DNA of 64,000 nucleotides, from positions 62,001 through 126,000 of the forward strand of contig JACERY010000003.1 of NCBI GenBank assembly GCA_013912105.1, given 5' to 3'. The notes beneath the pieces were generated by a model. It made no database searches and was not told where the DNA came from. It saw nothing but the letters and a program-made list of their open reading frames with translations. The translations under genes and the position numbers were made by a program. This stretch comes from Acidimicrobiales bacterium (GTDB taxonomy: Bacteria > Actinomycetota > Acidimicrobiia > Acidimicrobiales > UBA8592). Shown here piece after piece: positions 25,880 to 35,310 of the stretch (position 1 is the stretch's first letter; the number at the start of each line of letters is the position of its first letter).

Positions 25880-27496
25880 ATGGCAGATAATCGAAGAAAA
25901 AACCCTCGACCCGGATTGGTCCTCGAAGTGGACCGCACCACACCACCGGCTTTGTTCCATCATGGAGAAGGTTTCCGGTTGGAGAAGCTACCGCCTGGAC
26001 GTTCACGCATCATTTATCCAGCTGAACCACTTCCAGGTTTGAAAGATCCAAATAACGCAATACGAGAGGCGCTTGAGTCTCCTCTCGGCGATTCACCTCC
26101 ACTATCCGCACTTTTATATTCTGGAATGAAATTGACAATTGCATTTGACGACATTTCGCTCCCTTTGCCACCTATGCGAAAACCCGACATAAGACAAAGA
26201 GTGATCGAAGCAGTATTAGACACAGCAGCCGCTTCGGGCGTTGATGATGTTCACCTAATCGCTGCTCTAGCTTTACACCGTAGGATGACTGAATCCGAGC
26301 TTCGCCATGCCGTAGGTGACCGTGTTTACGATGCTTTCTCACCTTCTGGAGCCTTATATAATCATGATGCTGAAGATCCAGATGGGATGATGTCGATTGG
26401 AACGACACCCCATGGTGAGGAAGTCCAGATAAATAAACGTGCAGCTGAAAGTGACTTAATCGTTTATGTGAACATAAATTTAGTTTCAATGGATGGCGGT
26501 TGGAAAAGCACAGCAACGGGTTTATCCGGATACAGCGCTCTTCGGCACCACCATAATCCTCAAACCATGGTTGAATCCAAAAGCTTCATGGACCAAGAGA
26601 ACTCAGAACTCCATAAGTCGAATTGGAGGCAAGGAAAAGTATTAAAAGAGTCAGGTATAAAAGTCTTTCAAATTGAAACGACTGTTAATAACAACACTTT
26701 CGGCTACGATGGCCCGCTAGCAATGCTTCAGAAAAGAGAGTGGGAATGGAACTTGAAGGATCGAGCATTGTTCATAGGGATGCAAGCAGGCTTACAACGC
26801 ATGTCTCCTCAAAGTCGCCGGAAAGCATTTATGGCTTGGGAGTCTCCCTATGAAATAACGTCAGTTCAAGCGGGCGAAGTTGAAGCTGTCCATAAACAAA
26901 CAACTGAGAATGTTTACAAGCAGCACTTAGTAAAGGTTGAAGGGCAAACTGACATATTAACGATGGGACTCCCTTATATTTGTCCATACAACGTGAATTC
27001 CGTTATGAACCCAGTACTAGTTGCTTGCCTCGGCTTGGGATACTTCTTCAACATGTACAAAGGAAAACCTCTAGTCAGGAAAGGTGGAGTCGCGATAATG
27101 ACTCACCCGACGCCTTGGGACTTCAACCCTGTTCATCACCCAAGCTACATTGACTTCTTTGAAAGAGTCCTAAGTGAAACAACTGACCCTGTTGAAATGA
27201 GTCAAAAGTATGAAAAGGATTTTGCCGAAGACGAATGGTACCGCCATCTCTATAGAACATCATATGCATATCATGGGGTTCACCCGTTCTATATGTGGTA
27301 CTGGTGCTCGCATGCCCTTGACCACCTTTCTCAGGTAATCATTGTCGGAGGTCAATCTGAATCTGTTAGAAGGATGGGCTTTAGACCTGCAACCACTATG
27401 CAAGATGCGTTAGAAATCGCTTCTGATACGGTCGGATTCAACCCTACAATCTCGCATTATCATAGCCCGCCGATACTGATGGCAGATGTAAATTAA
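25880..27496 (+). CDS. LarA-like (lactate racemase domain, DUF2088) protein
   Basis: A 538-aa protein of the lactate-racemase superfamily, whose founding member LarA uses a nickel-pincer nucleotide cofactor. Recognisable segments: AFDDISLPLPP (Asp 90-91) matching the NDxTRP-like motif, ALHRRMTESEL (His 133) matching the GxHRxxT motif, GGWKSTATGLSG with Lys 209 at the place of the cofactor-linking Lys, and a late GGQSESVRRMGF. The C-terminal half has many aromatic and His residues (YRHLYRTSYAYHGVHPFYMWYW). No larB, larC or larE gene is in the window, so cofactor supply is unknown. Its ATG directly follows the stop of the reductase gene. The substrate is probably not lactate, given the lipid-type neighbours; this is inference. 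Confidence 0.75.
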   Translation: MADNRRKNPRPGLVLEVDRTTPPALFHHGEGFRLEKLPPGRSRIIYPAEPLPGLKDPNNAIREALESPLGDSPPLSALLYSGMKLTIAFDDISLPLPPMRKPDIRQRVIEAVLDTAAASGVDDVHLIAALALHRRMTESELRHAVGDRVYDAFSPSGALYNHDAEDPDGMMSIGTTPHGEEVQINKRAAESDLIVYVNINLVSMDGGWKSTATGLSGYSALRHHHNPQTMVESKSFMDQENSELHKSNWRQGKVLKESGIKVFQIETTVNNNTFGYDGPLAMLQKREWEWNLKDRALFIGMQAGLQRMSPQSRRKAFMAWESPYEITSVQAGEVEAVHKQTTENVYKQHLVKVEGQTDILTMGLPYICPYNVNSVMNPVLVACLGLGYFFNMYKGKPLVRKGGVAIMTHPTPWDFNPVHHPSYIDFFERVLSETTDPVEMSQKYEKDFAEDEWYRHLYRTSYAYHGVHPFYMWYWCSHALDHLSQVIIVGGQSESVRRMGFRPATTMQDALEIASDTVGFNPTISHYHSPPILMADVN

Positions 27497-27499
27497 ATC

Positions 27500-28492
27500 A
27501 TGGCCAAAAAGCTGACTTCGAAAGAAATACGACGGAAAACTAGACAAATTTATCGATCTATTGGCAACGCTCAGAACAAAGTTAAAACTATAGGTTCTAT
27601 CCGTTCTTCTCAATTTCCTTACCGTTCACCTTCAACGCCAAAAGGGATAGAGCCGCTAGAAAATGAGGTCAAGCTAGGCGGAAACTACCCAACAAAATGG
27701 GCTCGCACATTACCTAGTCGCGCTCTCCGTAATCTAGCGGTCGAAATAATTGCAAGACCAGTGATGAGCTACTTAGCGAACCCGAAAAGGACGGGATATG
27801 ACCGATTAGGTTCTCTAAGCAAAAATCAGGCTGTCATTTTTGTAGCGAATCATCATAGCCATGCGGATACACCACTTTTGCTGACATCTATTCCGCTGCG
27901 CTGGAGAAAACGTTTAGTAGTTGGCGCAGCAGCAGATTACTTCTTCTCGTCAAGATTTAGCGGTGCTTTGTCAGCATTGTTCATAGGCGCAATCCCCGTT
28001 GAGCGATCAAAAGCAAGTCGAAAGTCCTCCGATCAAATAGCTAAACTGATTGACAAAGGATGGTCGTTTATGGTTTTCCCTGAAGGAGGTAGGTCCCCGG
28101 ATGGCTGGGGTCAACCATTCCGAGGTGGAGCCGCTTATCTTGCTTTAAAGTGCCAAGTTCCAGTTGTTCCTGTTCATTTAGGAGGAACAGGAAAAATATT
28201 ACGTAAGGGAAAAATATGGCCTAGACGTTCGGATACTACTGTTACTTTCGGTGACCCTATTTGGCCTAGTGAAAAAGAAAGTTCAAGGTCATTCTCCTCA
28301 AGAATAGAGAACTCTGTAGCTGCTTTAGCAGATGAAACACAAGCAGATTGGTGGACTGCCCAGAAACGAGCTCACTCAGGGTCGACTCCCATACTGCACG
28401 GTCCAGATGCTAGCCCTTGGAGAAGGTCTTGGAACTTAGAGAACTCACAGAGAGTACAAGGCGCCAAAAAACGCAAATGGCCGATAATTTAG
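27500..28492 (+). CDS. PlsC-type 1-acylglycerol-3-phosphate acyltransferase
   Basis: A 330-aa glycerolipid acyltransferase. Motif I is NHHSHADT (the NHx4D catalytic pair, about residues 117-124), motif III MVFPEGGRSPDG, and motif IV VPVVPVHLGGT. A basic N-terminal extension of about 100 residues (MAKKLTSKEIRRKTRQIYRS) precedes the domain and is longer than in ordinary PlsC. It starts 3 bp after the LarA-like gene, making it the third gene of the TetR-controlled operon. It could acylate lysophosphatidate or a specialised alcohol or glycerol derivative made by the upstream enzymes. Confidence 0.85.
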   Translation: MAKKLTSKEIRRKTRQIYRSIGNAQNKVKTIGSIRSSQFPYRSPSTPKGIEPLENEVKLGGNYPTKWARTLPSRALRNLAVEIIARPVMSYLANPKRTGYDRLGSLSKNQAVIFVANHHSHADTPLLLTSIPLRWRKRLVVGAAADYFFSSRFSGALSALFIGAIPVERSKASRKSSDQIAKLIDKGWSFMVFPEGGRSPDGWGQPFRGGAAYLALKCQVPVVPVHLGGTGKILRKGKIWPRRSDTTVTFGDPIWPSEKESSRSFSSRIENSVAALADETQADWWTAQKRAHSGSTPILHGPDASPWRRSWNLENSQRVQGAKKRKWPII

Positions 28493-28573
28493 CCCTTATT
28501 CGCCTGACTCAACTAAAATCAACTATTAATACGCTAGATTTATATTGCTTTTGTTGACTAATTGAGAGAACTT

Positions 28574-30859
28574 ATGACTGTTTATACTAATACCCCTATA
28601 GAGCTAATCGAAGGGGTCTACACAACCTTAGAAGAGAGACTAACTGCGGGACGAGAATACCTAGGAAGACCTCTAACCTATGCTGAGAAAATACTAATTA
28701 ATCATTTAGATACCAATGAGCAAGAATTAGAACGAGGTACTTCATATGTAGACCTCCGCCCTGACCGGGTCGCTATGCAAGACGCAACTGCTCAAATGGC
28801 GTGGCTTCAGTTTATGACCGCAGGCCTTAAAGAAGTTGCGGTACCAACGACAACCCATGCTGATCACTTGATTCAAGCAAAAGTTGAAGGCAAGCACGAC
28901 CTAATGACAGCGTCAAGAGAAAACGAGGAAGTCTACGATTTTCTCGAATCAGTTTGTGCAAAATACGGGGCTGGGTTCTGGAAACCTGGAAGTGGCATTA
29001 TCCATCAAGTTGTTCTAGAACAATACGCATTCCCTGGAGGAATGATAATCGGCACAGATAGTCACACGCCTAATGGAGGTGGTCTTGGAATGATTGCCAT
29101 CGGCGTTGGTGGTGCGGATGCTGTAGATGTGATGACTGGCTTCCCTTGGAATGTACGGTGGCCGAAGCTGATTGGGATTCATCTAACTGGCTCTCTTAAC
29201 GGATGGACTGCCCCTAAAGACGTAATTCTAAAAGTAGCTGAAATCTTAACCGTAAAGGGCGGAACAGGGGCTATTGTTGAATACTTCGGAGAGGGAGCGG
29301 AAAGCTTATCAGCCACTGGTAAAGCTACCATCTGTAACATGGGTGCCGAAATAGGAGCGACCACGTCTTTATTCCCATTTGATTCTGCTATTGAACGTTA
29401 CTTGCATTCAACAGATCGTAGCGACGTTGCTGAACTATCTTCTAAATACGCTGAGCACTTGACCGCTGACCCGGAAGTTCTAGCAAATCCATCAGAGTAT
29501 TTTGATCAAGTCATAGAAATAAACCTCGATGAACTCCAACCGCATATCAATGGCCCCCATACCCCAGACCTGGCAAGAGAAGTAAAAGAATTAGGGAAAG
29601 AAGCTGAGAAAAATGGTTGGCCTACAGAAATAAGTGCTGCACTTATAGGGAGTTGCACTAATTCATCGTATGAAGATATAACAAGGGCAGCGTCAATCGC
29701 ACGTGAAGCAGCAGCATTAGGTATCAAAGCTAAGTGCCGATTACTTATCACCCCTGGTTCTGAGCAGGTCAGGGCAACGATTACTAGAGATGGATTATTA
29801 GCGGACTTTGAAGCTCTTGGAGCAGTCGTACTCGCTAATGCCTGCGGCCCCTGCATAGGGCAATGGGATAGATCAGAGGAACTTGATCACGAACCGGGCA
29901 CGCCAAATATTATCGTTACCTCATACAACAGAAACTTTCCTAAGAGAAATGATGGCGATCCCTCAACCCTTGCATTCGTAACTTCTCCTGAGACCGTTAT
30001 GGCCTTAGCGCTCGCTGGAACCGTTGATTTTGATCCTATAAATGGAACTCTAGAGAATAGGGATGGGGAGCAGGTATCTCTTTCAATACCCGAGGGACTT
30101 GAATTACCGCCTTCTGGTTTTGACCCGGGAGAAGACACTTTCTTACCTCCGCCAAGCGATCCTTCACTAGTTGAAGTGAAAATTTCTCCTTCATCGAATC
30201 GCCTTCAGGTGCTCACCCCTTTCCCAGCATGGAATGGTGAAGACTATATAGATCTACCAGTCTTGGTAAAAGCAACTGGAAAATTTACGACTGACCATAT
30301 TTCAATGGCAGGACCGTGGCTTAAATATCGAGGTCATCTTGAGAATATCTCAGGAAATCTTTATTTAGGTGCGGTAAATGCGTACGAAGGTTACGAAGTA
30401 GGGTTTGGGAAAAACATGCTTACAGATGAAACTCAAACCTTTCCAGATATGGCGAAGTCTTATCATGAAGCAGGTCAATCGTGGGTTGTTATCGGAGATG
30501 AGAATATGGGTGAGGGTTCGAGCCGTGAACACGCCGCTATGGAACCAAGATTTCGTTTGGGGCTCGTTGCAATAGCTCGTAGCTTTGCGCGAATCCATGA
30601 AACGAACTTGAAGAAACAAGGCATGCTTCCTTTGACGTTCAGTGACCCTTCTGATTATGACCGAATAAACGAAGACGCCCGACTGTCGGTGAGGAACCTC
30701 GAATCGTTAGCTCCTGGACAGCCTGTAATAGTTGAGGTAAACCAGAACGGGGAAGAGCCCTTTTCATTCGAAACAAAACATACTTTTAGTGAAGAACAAA
30801 TTGAATGGTTTAAAGCTGGCTCAGCGCTTAACGTTATCCGATCAAAAACCGCGAATTAA
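28574..30859 (+). CDS. acn: Aconitate hydratase (mitochondrial/bacterial AcnA-like type)
   Basis: Interconverts citrate and isocitrate in the TCA cycle with a 4Fe-4S cluster. Aconitase hallmarks are [13 protein letters not shown], the first cluster Cys in [11 protein letters not shown], the pair in [10 protein letters not shown], and the swivel domain [15 protein letters not shown] with the catalytic Ser. About 761 aa, which fits the mitochondrial-type enzyme rather than the roughly 900-aa AcnA. I chose ATG 28574 (GAGAG at 28564-28568 upstream) over TTG 28562. It is 81 bp after the acyltransferase gene and is followed on the same strand by lysR, a carboxyltransferase and citrate synthase, forming a TCA neighbourhood. 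Confidence 0.96.
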   Translation: MTVYTNTPIELIEGVYTTLEERLTAGREYLGRPLTYAEKILINHLDTNEQELERGTSYVDLRPDRVAMQDATAQMAWLQFMTAGLKEVAVPTTTHADHLIQAKVEGKHDLMTASRENEEVYDFLESVCAKYGAGFWKPGSGIIHQVVLEQYAFPGGMIIGTDSHTPNGGGLGMIAIGVGGADAVDVMTGFPWNVRWPKLIGIHLTGSLNGWTAPKDVILKVAEILTVKGGTGAIVEYFGEGAESLSATGKATICNMGAEIGATTSLFPFDSAIERYLHSTDRSDVAELSSKYAEHLTADPEVLANPSEYFDQVIEINLDELQPHINGPHTPDLAREVKELGKEAEKNGWPTEISAALIGSCTNSSYEDITRAASIAREAAALGIKAKCRLLITPGSEQVRATITRDGLLADFEALGAVVLANACGPCIGQWDRSEELDHEPGTPNIIVTSYNRNFPKRNDGDPSTLAFVTSPETVMALALAGTVDFDPINGTLENRDGEQVSLSIPEGLELPPSGFDPGEDTFLPPPSDPSLVEVKISPSSNRLQVLTPFPAWNGEDYIDLPVLVKATGKFTTDHISMAGPWLKYRGHLENISGNLYLGAVNAYEGYEVGFGKNMLTDETQTFPDMAKSYHEAGQSWVVIGDENMGEGSSREHAAMEPRFRLGLVAIARSFARIHETNLKKQGMLPLTFSDPSDYDRINEDARLSVRNLESLAPGQPVIVEVNQNGEEPFSFETKHTFSEEQIEWFKAGSALNVIRSKTAN

Positions 30860-30935
30860 TCGGTAAGGTTTCCCTTATATATCTAAATACTTGATAGATT
30901 TCTTTATTTCATCTTTATTGTAGATATGCTACGAC

Positions 30936-31841
30936 ATGGATATTCGTCAACTTAACGCACTAGTTGCAGTAGTCGATAACGGTAGTTTCAGTGCTGCAGC
31001 GCAATCACTACACACAGTTCAATCAAACATATCCACGCATATTGCCCGCCTTGAAAAGGAATTAAATGTCTCCTTGATTGATCGGCAAACAGGGGTCTTG
31101 ACAGAAGAAGGCCAATTAGTTGTTGAGCGGGCCCGCCGAGTCCAGACTGAGCTTGAATCAATCTCGCTTGATGTGAAAGCCTTACATTCCGAAGTCTCAG
31201 GGATAGTAAGGCTTGGAGTCATCGGTACGACTGGTCGATGGGTTTCACCGATTCTCCTAGAGTCAATGACACAGAAATTCCCCCGTGTCCGTATTCAGAT
31301 AACTGACGCGGTAACAAGTAATCTCATGCCATTGGTTGTTCAAGGGAGAGTAGATGGGGCCATAGTTAACCTTCCAATCTCACATCCAGATGTTGAGGTA
31401 GAAGCTTTATTTGAAGAGGAACCAGTGCTTGTCGCTCCTAACGGGCATCCACTCGCAAAATATGACTCACTAACACCTGATATCTTAGCGGAGTTTCCCC
31501 TCCTCCTTAATCCGCCAGGAGTTCCGTTTAGGGATGGTATCGATAAGGATCTTGAGAGCCACGGCATTAAATTAACCTCCAAAGCGGAAGTAGATGGGAT
31601 GCGGTTGCTCGCCTCTTTAGCAACAGATGGTTTCGGAGCAGCGATTCTTCCCGCCACAGCTGCGCAAGGATCAGGAAAGTGGAAAAGAATCCAGCTTGAG
31701 GGTTTCACACGAAGAGTAGTGGGACTCGCTACAAATAAACGTGTCCCTCTTTCAGCGACCACGCGGGTTGTTAGAGATGTTTTGAGAAATATGATTCGTG
31801 ATCATGGGTCAGATCAAAATGGAATATACCTAGCGAAATAG
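30936..31841 (+). CDS. LysR-family transcriptional regulator
   Basis: A 301-aa LysR regulator. The winged helix-turn-helix is in residues 1-60 (MDIRQLNALVAVVDNGSFSA, AQSLHTVQSNISTHIARLEKEL). The substrate-binding domain starts with GIVRLGVIGTTGRW near 87 and has the typical GLATNKR-like ending region. It sits between aconitase and citrate synthase, with a carboxyltransferase gene right after it, so control of TCA entry or of the carboxyltransferase is likely. In the 76-bp gap before it, ATCTA and TAGAT at about 30879-30899 form a short inverted repeat that could be its binding site, but support is weak. Confidence 0.9.
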   Translation: MDIRQLNALVAVVDNGSFSAAAQSLHTVQSNISTHIARLEKELNVSLIDRQTGVLTEEGQLVVERARRVQTELESISLDVKALHSEVSGIVRLGVIGTTGRWVSPILLESMTQKFPRVRIQITDAVTSNLMPLVVQGRVDGAIVNLPISHPDVEVEALFEEEPVLVAPNGHPLAKYDSLTPDILAEFPLLLNPPGVPFRDGIDKDLESHGIKLTSKAEVDGMRLLASLATDGFGAAILPATAAQGSGKWKRIQLEGFTRRVVGLATNKRVPLSATTRVVRDVLRNMIRDHGSDQNGIYLAK

Positions 31842-31876
31842 AATACGTATTCCCCTGCAGGAAGTAAGATTAAATT

Positions 31877-33235
31877 GTGGCATCAGTAAACCCGTCTCAG
31901 GTTGATATACAAGCTCAAGTCTCAGATAATACAAAAATTCGTATTGTTTCTTTTGATAATAAAAGTTACGTGGAGGTTACCTTGGGGTCGAAAGACGAAC
32001 CTTCCGCTTTAACGGGCAACGATGGACTCAAACTCGCCTCTGCTGCTAGAACCGCATTGAGCCAAAGGATCCCGCTCGTGTGTTTATTAAATTCCTCGGG
32101 TGCGCCTCCAGAATCTGGGATTGGAGCTCTACACGGTTGGGGTTCAGCAGCAGCTGAAATTTCATCATGCTCTGGCGTCATCCCGGTTATTTTTTGCGTT
32201 CAGCAAACAGCTTTAGCAGGTCCAGCGCTCTTATTAGGTTTAGCAGACTTCGTCATAATGATTGAAAACTCATACTCTTACGTTAGCGGCCCAAGAATGG
32301 TCCAAGAGTTCACTGGAGTACCTGTCGATCACGAAACACTTGGTGGTGCTTCTAAGCATGCTCAGATGTCAGGCCTAGCAAGTTTTGTAACAGGCTCAAT
32401 TGAAACAGCAACCGAAATAATTCAAGAGCTTTTAACTCTCCTTCCAATAAATTCCGCCTCGATAGCTCCTCAGATGAAGAACACTGACTCTCCCTCACGA
32501 AAGTTAATTGGGATAGCTGAAATAATCCCAGAGTCAGCAACAGGAAGCTACGATGTTCGCGAAGTGATAGAACAAATTGTTGACGAAGGGATTCTTACAG
32601 AATTAAAGAAGGATTGGGCTACAAACATTGTCACCTCGCTAGCAACTATCAACGGGCACACAGTGGGTATTATTGCTAATCAACCACAATTCTTAGCAGG
32701 AACACTTGATATAGCTGCGTCTCAAAAGGGAGCTCGTTTTGTAACTTTCTGCGATGCTTTCAACTTACCACTAATTACATTTGTAGATACTCCCGGTTTT
32801 CAGCCGGGAAAAGACTTGGAATGGCGTGGAATGATCCGCCATGGTGCCCAATTGGCATTTGCTTATGCAAACGCAACAGTACCTCGCATCTGTGTGACAC
32901 TTCGTAAGAGTTACGGAGGTGCCTACATAGTAATGGATAGCAAAAATATGGGTAACGACCTTGCGATCGCGTGGCCGTCTGCCGAAATAGCTGTAATGGG
33001 AGCGAAGGGTGCTATTGAGATCTTGCACCGAAATGCTAGTGGATCAGAGCGACAAAATCTTGAATCAGATTATGAAGAGCGCCTTCTAAATCCATACATG
33101 GCAGCTGAGCGAGGTTCAGTAGATATGATCATAGATCCAGAAGATACTCGTACTGAGATTTCAGCTGGTCTAGATTTCCTACTTTCTAAGAGAGAACCGC
33201 TTCAAAAACGAATTCACAGCAATACACCTCTTTAA
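31877..33235 (+). CDS. Divergent acyl-CoA carboxylase carboxyltransferase-like protein
   Basis: A 452-aa protein of the AccD/PccB carboxyltransferase family. The second half is clear: FVDTPGFQPGKDLEWRGM, IRHGAQLAFAYANATVPR, LRKSYGGAYIVMDSK and IAWPSAEIAVMGAKGA, which form the acyl-CoA binding half. The first half is degenerate: the SGGAR oxyanion motif is replaced by NSSGAPPESG, and about 60 N-terminal residues of normal PccB proteins (roughly 510-540 aa) are absent. Start is GTG 31877, 35 bp after lysR. No biotin carboxylase is in the window. It may be a decarboxylase or carboxylase subunit with an unusual substrate; its place between lysR and citrate synthase suggests central carbon metabolism. 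Confidence 0.82.
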   Translation: MASVNPSQVDIQAQVSDNTKIRIVSFDNKSYVEVTLGSKDEPSALTGNDGLKLASAARTALSQRIPLVCLLNSSGAPPESGIGALHGWGSAAAEISSCSGVIPVIFCVQQTALAGPALLLGLADFVIMIENSYSYVSGPRMVQEFTGVPVDHETLGGASKHAQMSGLASFVTGSIETATEIIQELLTLLPINSASIAPQMKNTDSPSRKLIGIAEIIPESATGSYDVREVIEQIVDEGILTELKKDWATNIVTSLATINGHTVGIIANQPQFLAGTLDIAASQKGARFVTFCDAFNLPLITFVDTPGFQPGKDLEWRGMIRHGAQLAFAYANATVPRICVTLRKSYGGAYIVMDSKNMGNDLAIAWPSAEIAVMGAKGAIEILHRNASGSERQNLESDYEERLLNPYMAAERGSVDMIIDPEDTRTEISAGLDFLLSKREPLQKRIHSNTPL

Positions 33236-33343
33236 GTATTCGTATCTGATTGTTTACAGATTCATAGCAAACTCCAAAATTGAAGTCCGAGATTCCAACT
33301 TTTTCCGATATCATGTCAATGTTAAACTATCTGGAGCGGGACA

Positions 33344-34612
33344 TTGGAAGACTCAATAACTATCACCGACAACCGCTCTGGAGAATCATTCGAAATTCCA
33401 ATTGTTGATGGTGGAATGGATTCTGGCGAGTGGACAAAAAATCTTCCTGGTCTTTGGTTTAAGGATGAGGGTTTTGCAGCAACAGCTGTAACAAATAGTC
33501 AAATCACCTACATAGATGGTGGCGCAGGGCAGCTAGAATACAGAGGTTACTCTATTGAAGATTTGGCGAATCATTCAACTTTCTCGGAAGTAGCATATCT
33601 TCTTGTCCATGGTGAACTTCCTAATGAACATGAACTTGCTGATTGGTCAAGTGCGTTAAATGAACATGCATCATTAGATGAAAGACACAATGATAATCTA
33701 CTAAGCGCGTTTAATTCCAGATCACACCCAATGGGAATGCTCACTGCCGGTTTAGCCGCTCTCTCAACTCTTTACCCAGAAGCTAAAGATGTTGAGAATT
33801 CAGAGAATCGCCAGAGGCATATTGTTAACTTAATAGCGAAAGTCTCTACCCTCGCAGCAACTGCAGCGGCATATCGAAATGGCAACAAACCAACACCGCC
33901 GAGCATGGACCTTTCCTATACGGAAAATTTTCTCTCTATGGCTTTTGGGAGTGGAGATTCTGAACACATTAGTAATCCAGTGTTCACGAAAGCTCTTGAT
34001 CAGCTTTTTATTCTTCACGCTGACCACGAACAGAATTGCTCAACAACTGCAGTCCGAGTAGTAGGTTCTTCTCACGCTGACCCTTATTCAGCTATAGCTG
34101 CTGGTAGCGCTGCTTTATCCGGACCCAGGCATGGTGGCGCTAACGAAGCTGTCCTTAATATGCTGGACGATATCGGAACTTTTGACAACGTCGAAAAGTT
34201 TATTGAATCAGTCAAAAATGGCGAAGGTCGGCTCATGGGATTTGGCCACCGCGTCTACAAAAACTACGACCCAAGAGCTCAAATCATCAAAGAAACAGCT
34301 CACCAAATATTTGAAATTACCGGCAAAAACCCTAAGTTAGACATCGCTTTGAAACTAGAAGAAGCCGCTCTTGAAGATGATTACTTCATAAGCCGAAAGC
34401 TATACCCAAACGTTGATTTCTACTCTGGATTGATTTATCAAGCTATGGGCTTTCCTGTAGAAATGTTCACAGTGTTGTTTGCGGTTGCTCGTACATCTGG
34501 ATGGATCTCCCACTGGGATGAGATGCTTAGTCGGAATACTCGTATAGCTAGACCCAGGCAGCTTTACGTTGGGGCGGCTAGCAGGCCATTCATACCTCTG
34601 ACTGATCGATAG
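33344..34612 (+). CDS. gltA: Citrate synthase
   Basis: A 422-aa enzyme condensing oxaloacetate and acetyl-CoA. Catalytic motifs are ILHADHEQNCSTTAVR (first catalytic His), GPRHGGANEAVL (second His) and GFGHRVYKNYDPRA (substrate-binding His/Arg), with the catalytic Asp in PNVDFYSGL. The N-terminus has YIDGGAGQLEYRGYSIEDLA. It starts with TTG 33344, with GGAG at about 33332-33335 in front; in-window ATGs just upstream are in another frame. Only 5 bp separate its stop from the convergent rsmE stop. It is the last of the TCA group. Confidence 0.96.
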   Translation: MEDSITITDNRSGESFEIPIVDGGMDSGEWTKNLPGLWFKDEGFAATAVTNSQITYIDGGAGQLEYRGYSIEDLANHSTFSEVAYLLVHGELPNEHELADWSSALNEHASLDERHNDNLLSAFNSRSHPMGMLTAGLAALSTLYPEAKDVENSENRQRHIVNLIAKVSTLAATAAAYRNGNKPTPPSMDLSYTENFLSMAFGSGDSEHISNPVFTKALDQLFILHADHEQNCSTTAVRVVGSSHADPYSAIAAGSAALSGPRHGGANEAVLNMLDDIGTFDNVEKFIESVKNGEGRLMGFGHRVYKNYDPRAQIIKETAHQIFEITGKNPKLDIALKLEEAALEDDYFISRKLYPNVDFYSGLIYQAMGFPVEMFTVLFAVARTSGWISHWDEMLSRNTRIARPRQLYVGAASRPFIPLTDR

Positions 34613-34617
34613 AACTC

Positions 34618-35310
34618 TTAATTTTTCGGAAAACTACTCGACATCAGAGTAGCTACAGCGATTGCGGCTGTTTCTGCTCGCAAATTCAATTCATGGATGC
34701 GAATTTTTTTTGCTCCGTATTCATATTCAGATTCTCCCCAACCACCTTCGGGCCCTATCATGATTTTCCTAACTCCTTCGGTAAGTCTCTCCCCACGTCG
34801 GTCGGCCATAAACATTCCCTCTTCTGCAACCAACTCTTCAAAGCGTGCTCCTACGTTAAGCCTGGGCAGCCAAACACCTTTAGATTGGGCTAATGCCTGC
34901 TTCGAGATAGTTTTTAGTTTCCTGAGTTTCTTAAGAGTCTTGCTTTCATCCCATTGTGGAATTGACCTTTCAGAGAAAAAAAATTGTATTGAAGTGACAC
35001 CCAACTCTGTTAATTTTTGCGTAACAAGTTCGGGCTTTCCGGATTTGGTTAATGCGATATGGATAGATGACTTCGCAACATAATTCTCGCAAAAGTAACG
35101 ATCACTAATTCGTTTTAAAGTTGATTTCGTTATTTCGCATTCCTGCCAAGTGCCCTTACCATCTGTAACTGTAATTCTTTGCCCGACCTTTAACCTTCGA
35201 ACATTAAGGAGATGGTGCTTATCCTGTGGTGATAGTTCATCCATATCCAGATCACTGATATACAGATGTGGAATATTTAAGCGATGGAGTTCTGATAAAG
35301 AGTCAATCAT
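34618..35310 (-). CDS. rsmE: 16S rRNA m3U1498 methyltransferase
   Basis: A 230-aa SPOUT methyltransferase modifying U1498 of 16S rRNA with S-adenosylmethionine. An N-terminal PUA-like domain (LSPQDKHHLLNVRRLKVGQRITVTD region) is followed by the knotted domain, with ALTKSGKPELVTQKLTELG, then IGPEGGWGESE, and a C-terminal LRAETAAIA. These are standard RsmE motifs. It directly follows dnaJ (its start abuts the dnaJ stop), the common dnaJ-rsmE pairing. Length is normal. Confidence 0.94.
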   Translation of the reverse strand: MIDSLSELHRLNIPHLYISDLDMDELSPQDKHHLLNVRRLKVGQRITVTDGKGTWQECEITKSTLKRISDRYFCENYVAKSSIHIALTKSGKPELVTQKLTELGVTSIQFFFSERSIPQWDESKTLKKLRKLKTISKQALAQSKGVWLPRLNVGARFEELVAEEGMFMADRRGERLTEGVRKIMIGPEGGWGESEYEYGAKKIRIHELNLRAETAAIAVATLMSSSFPKN

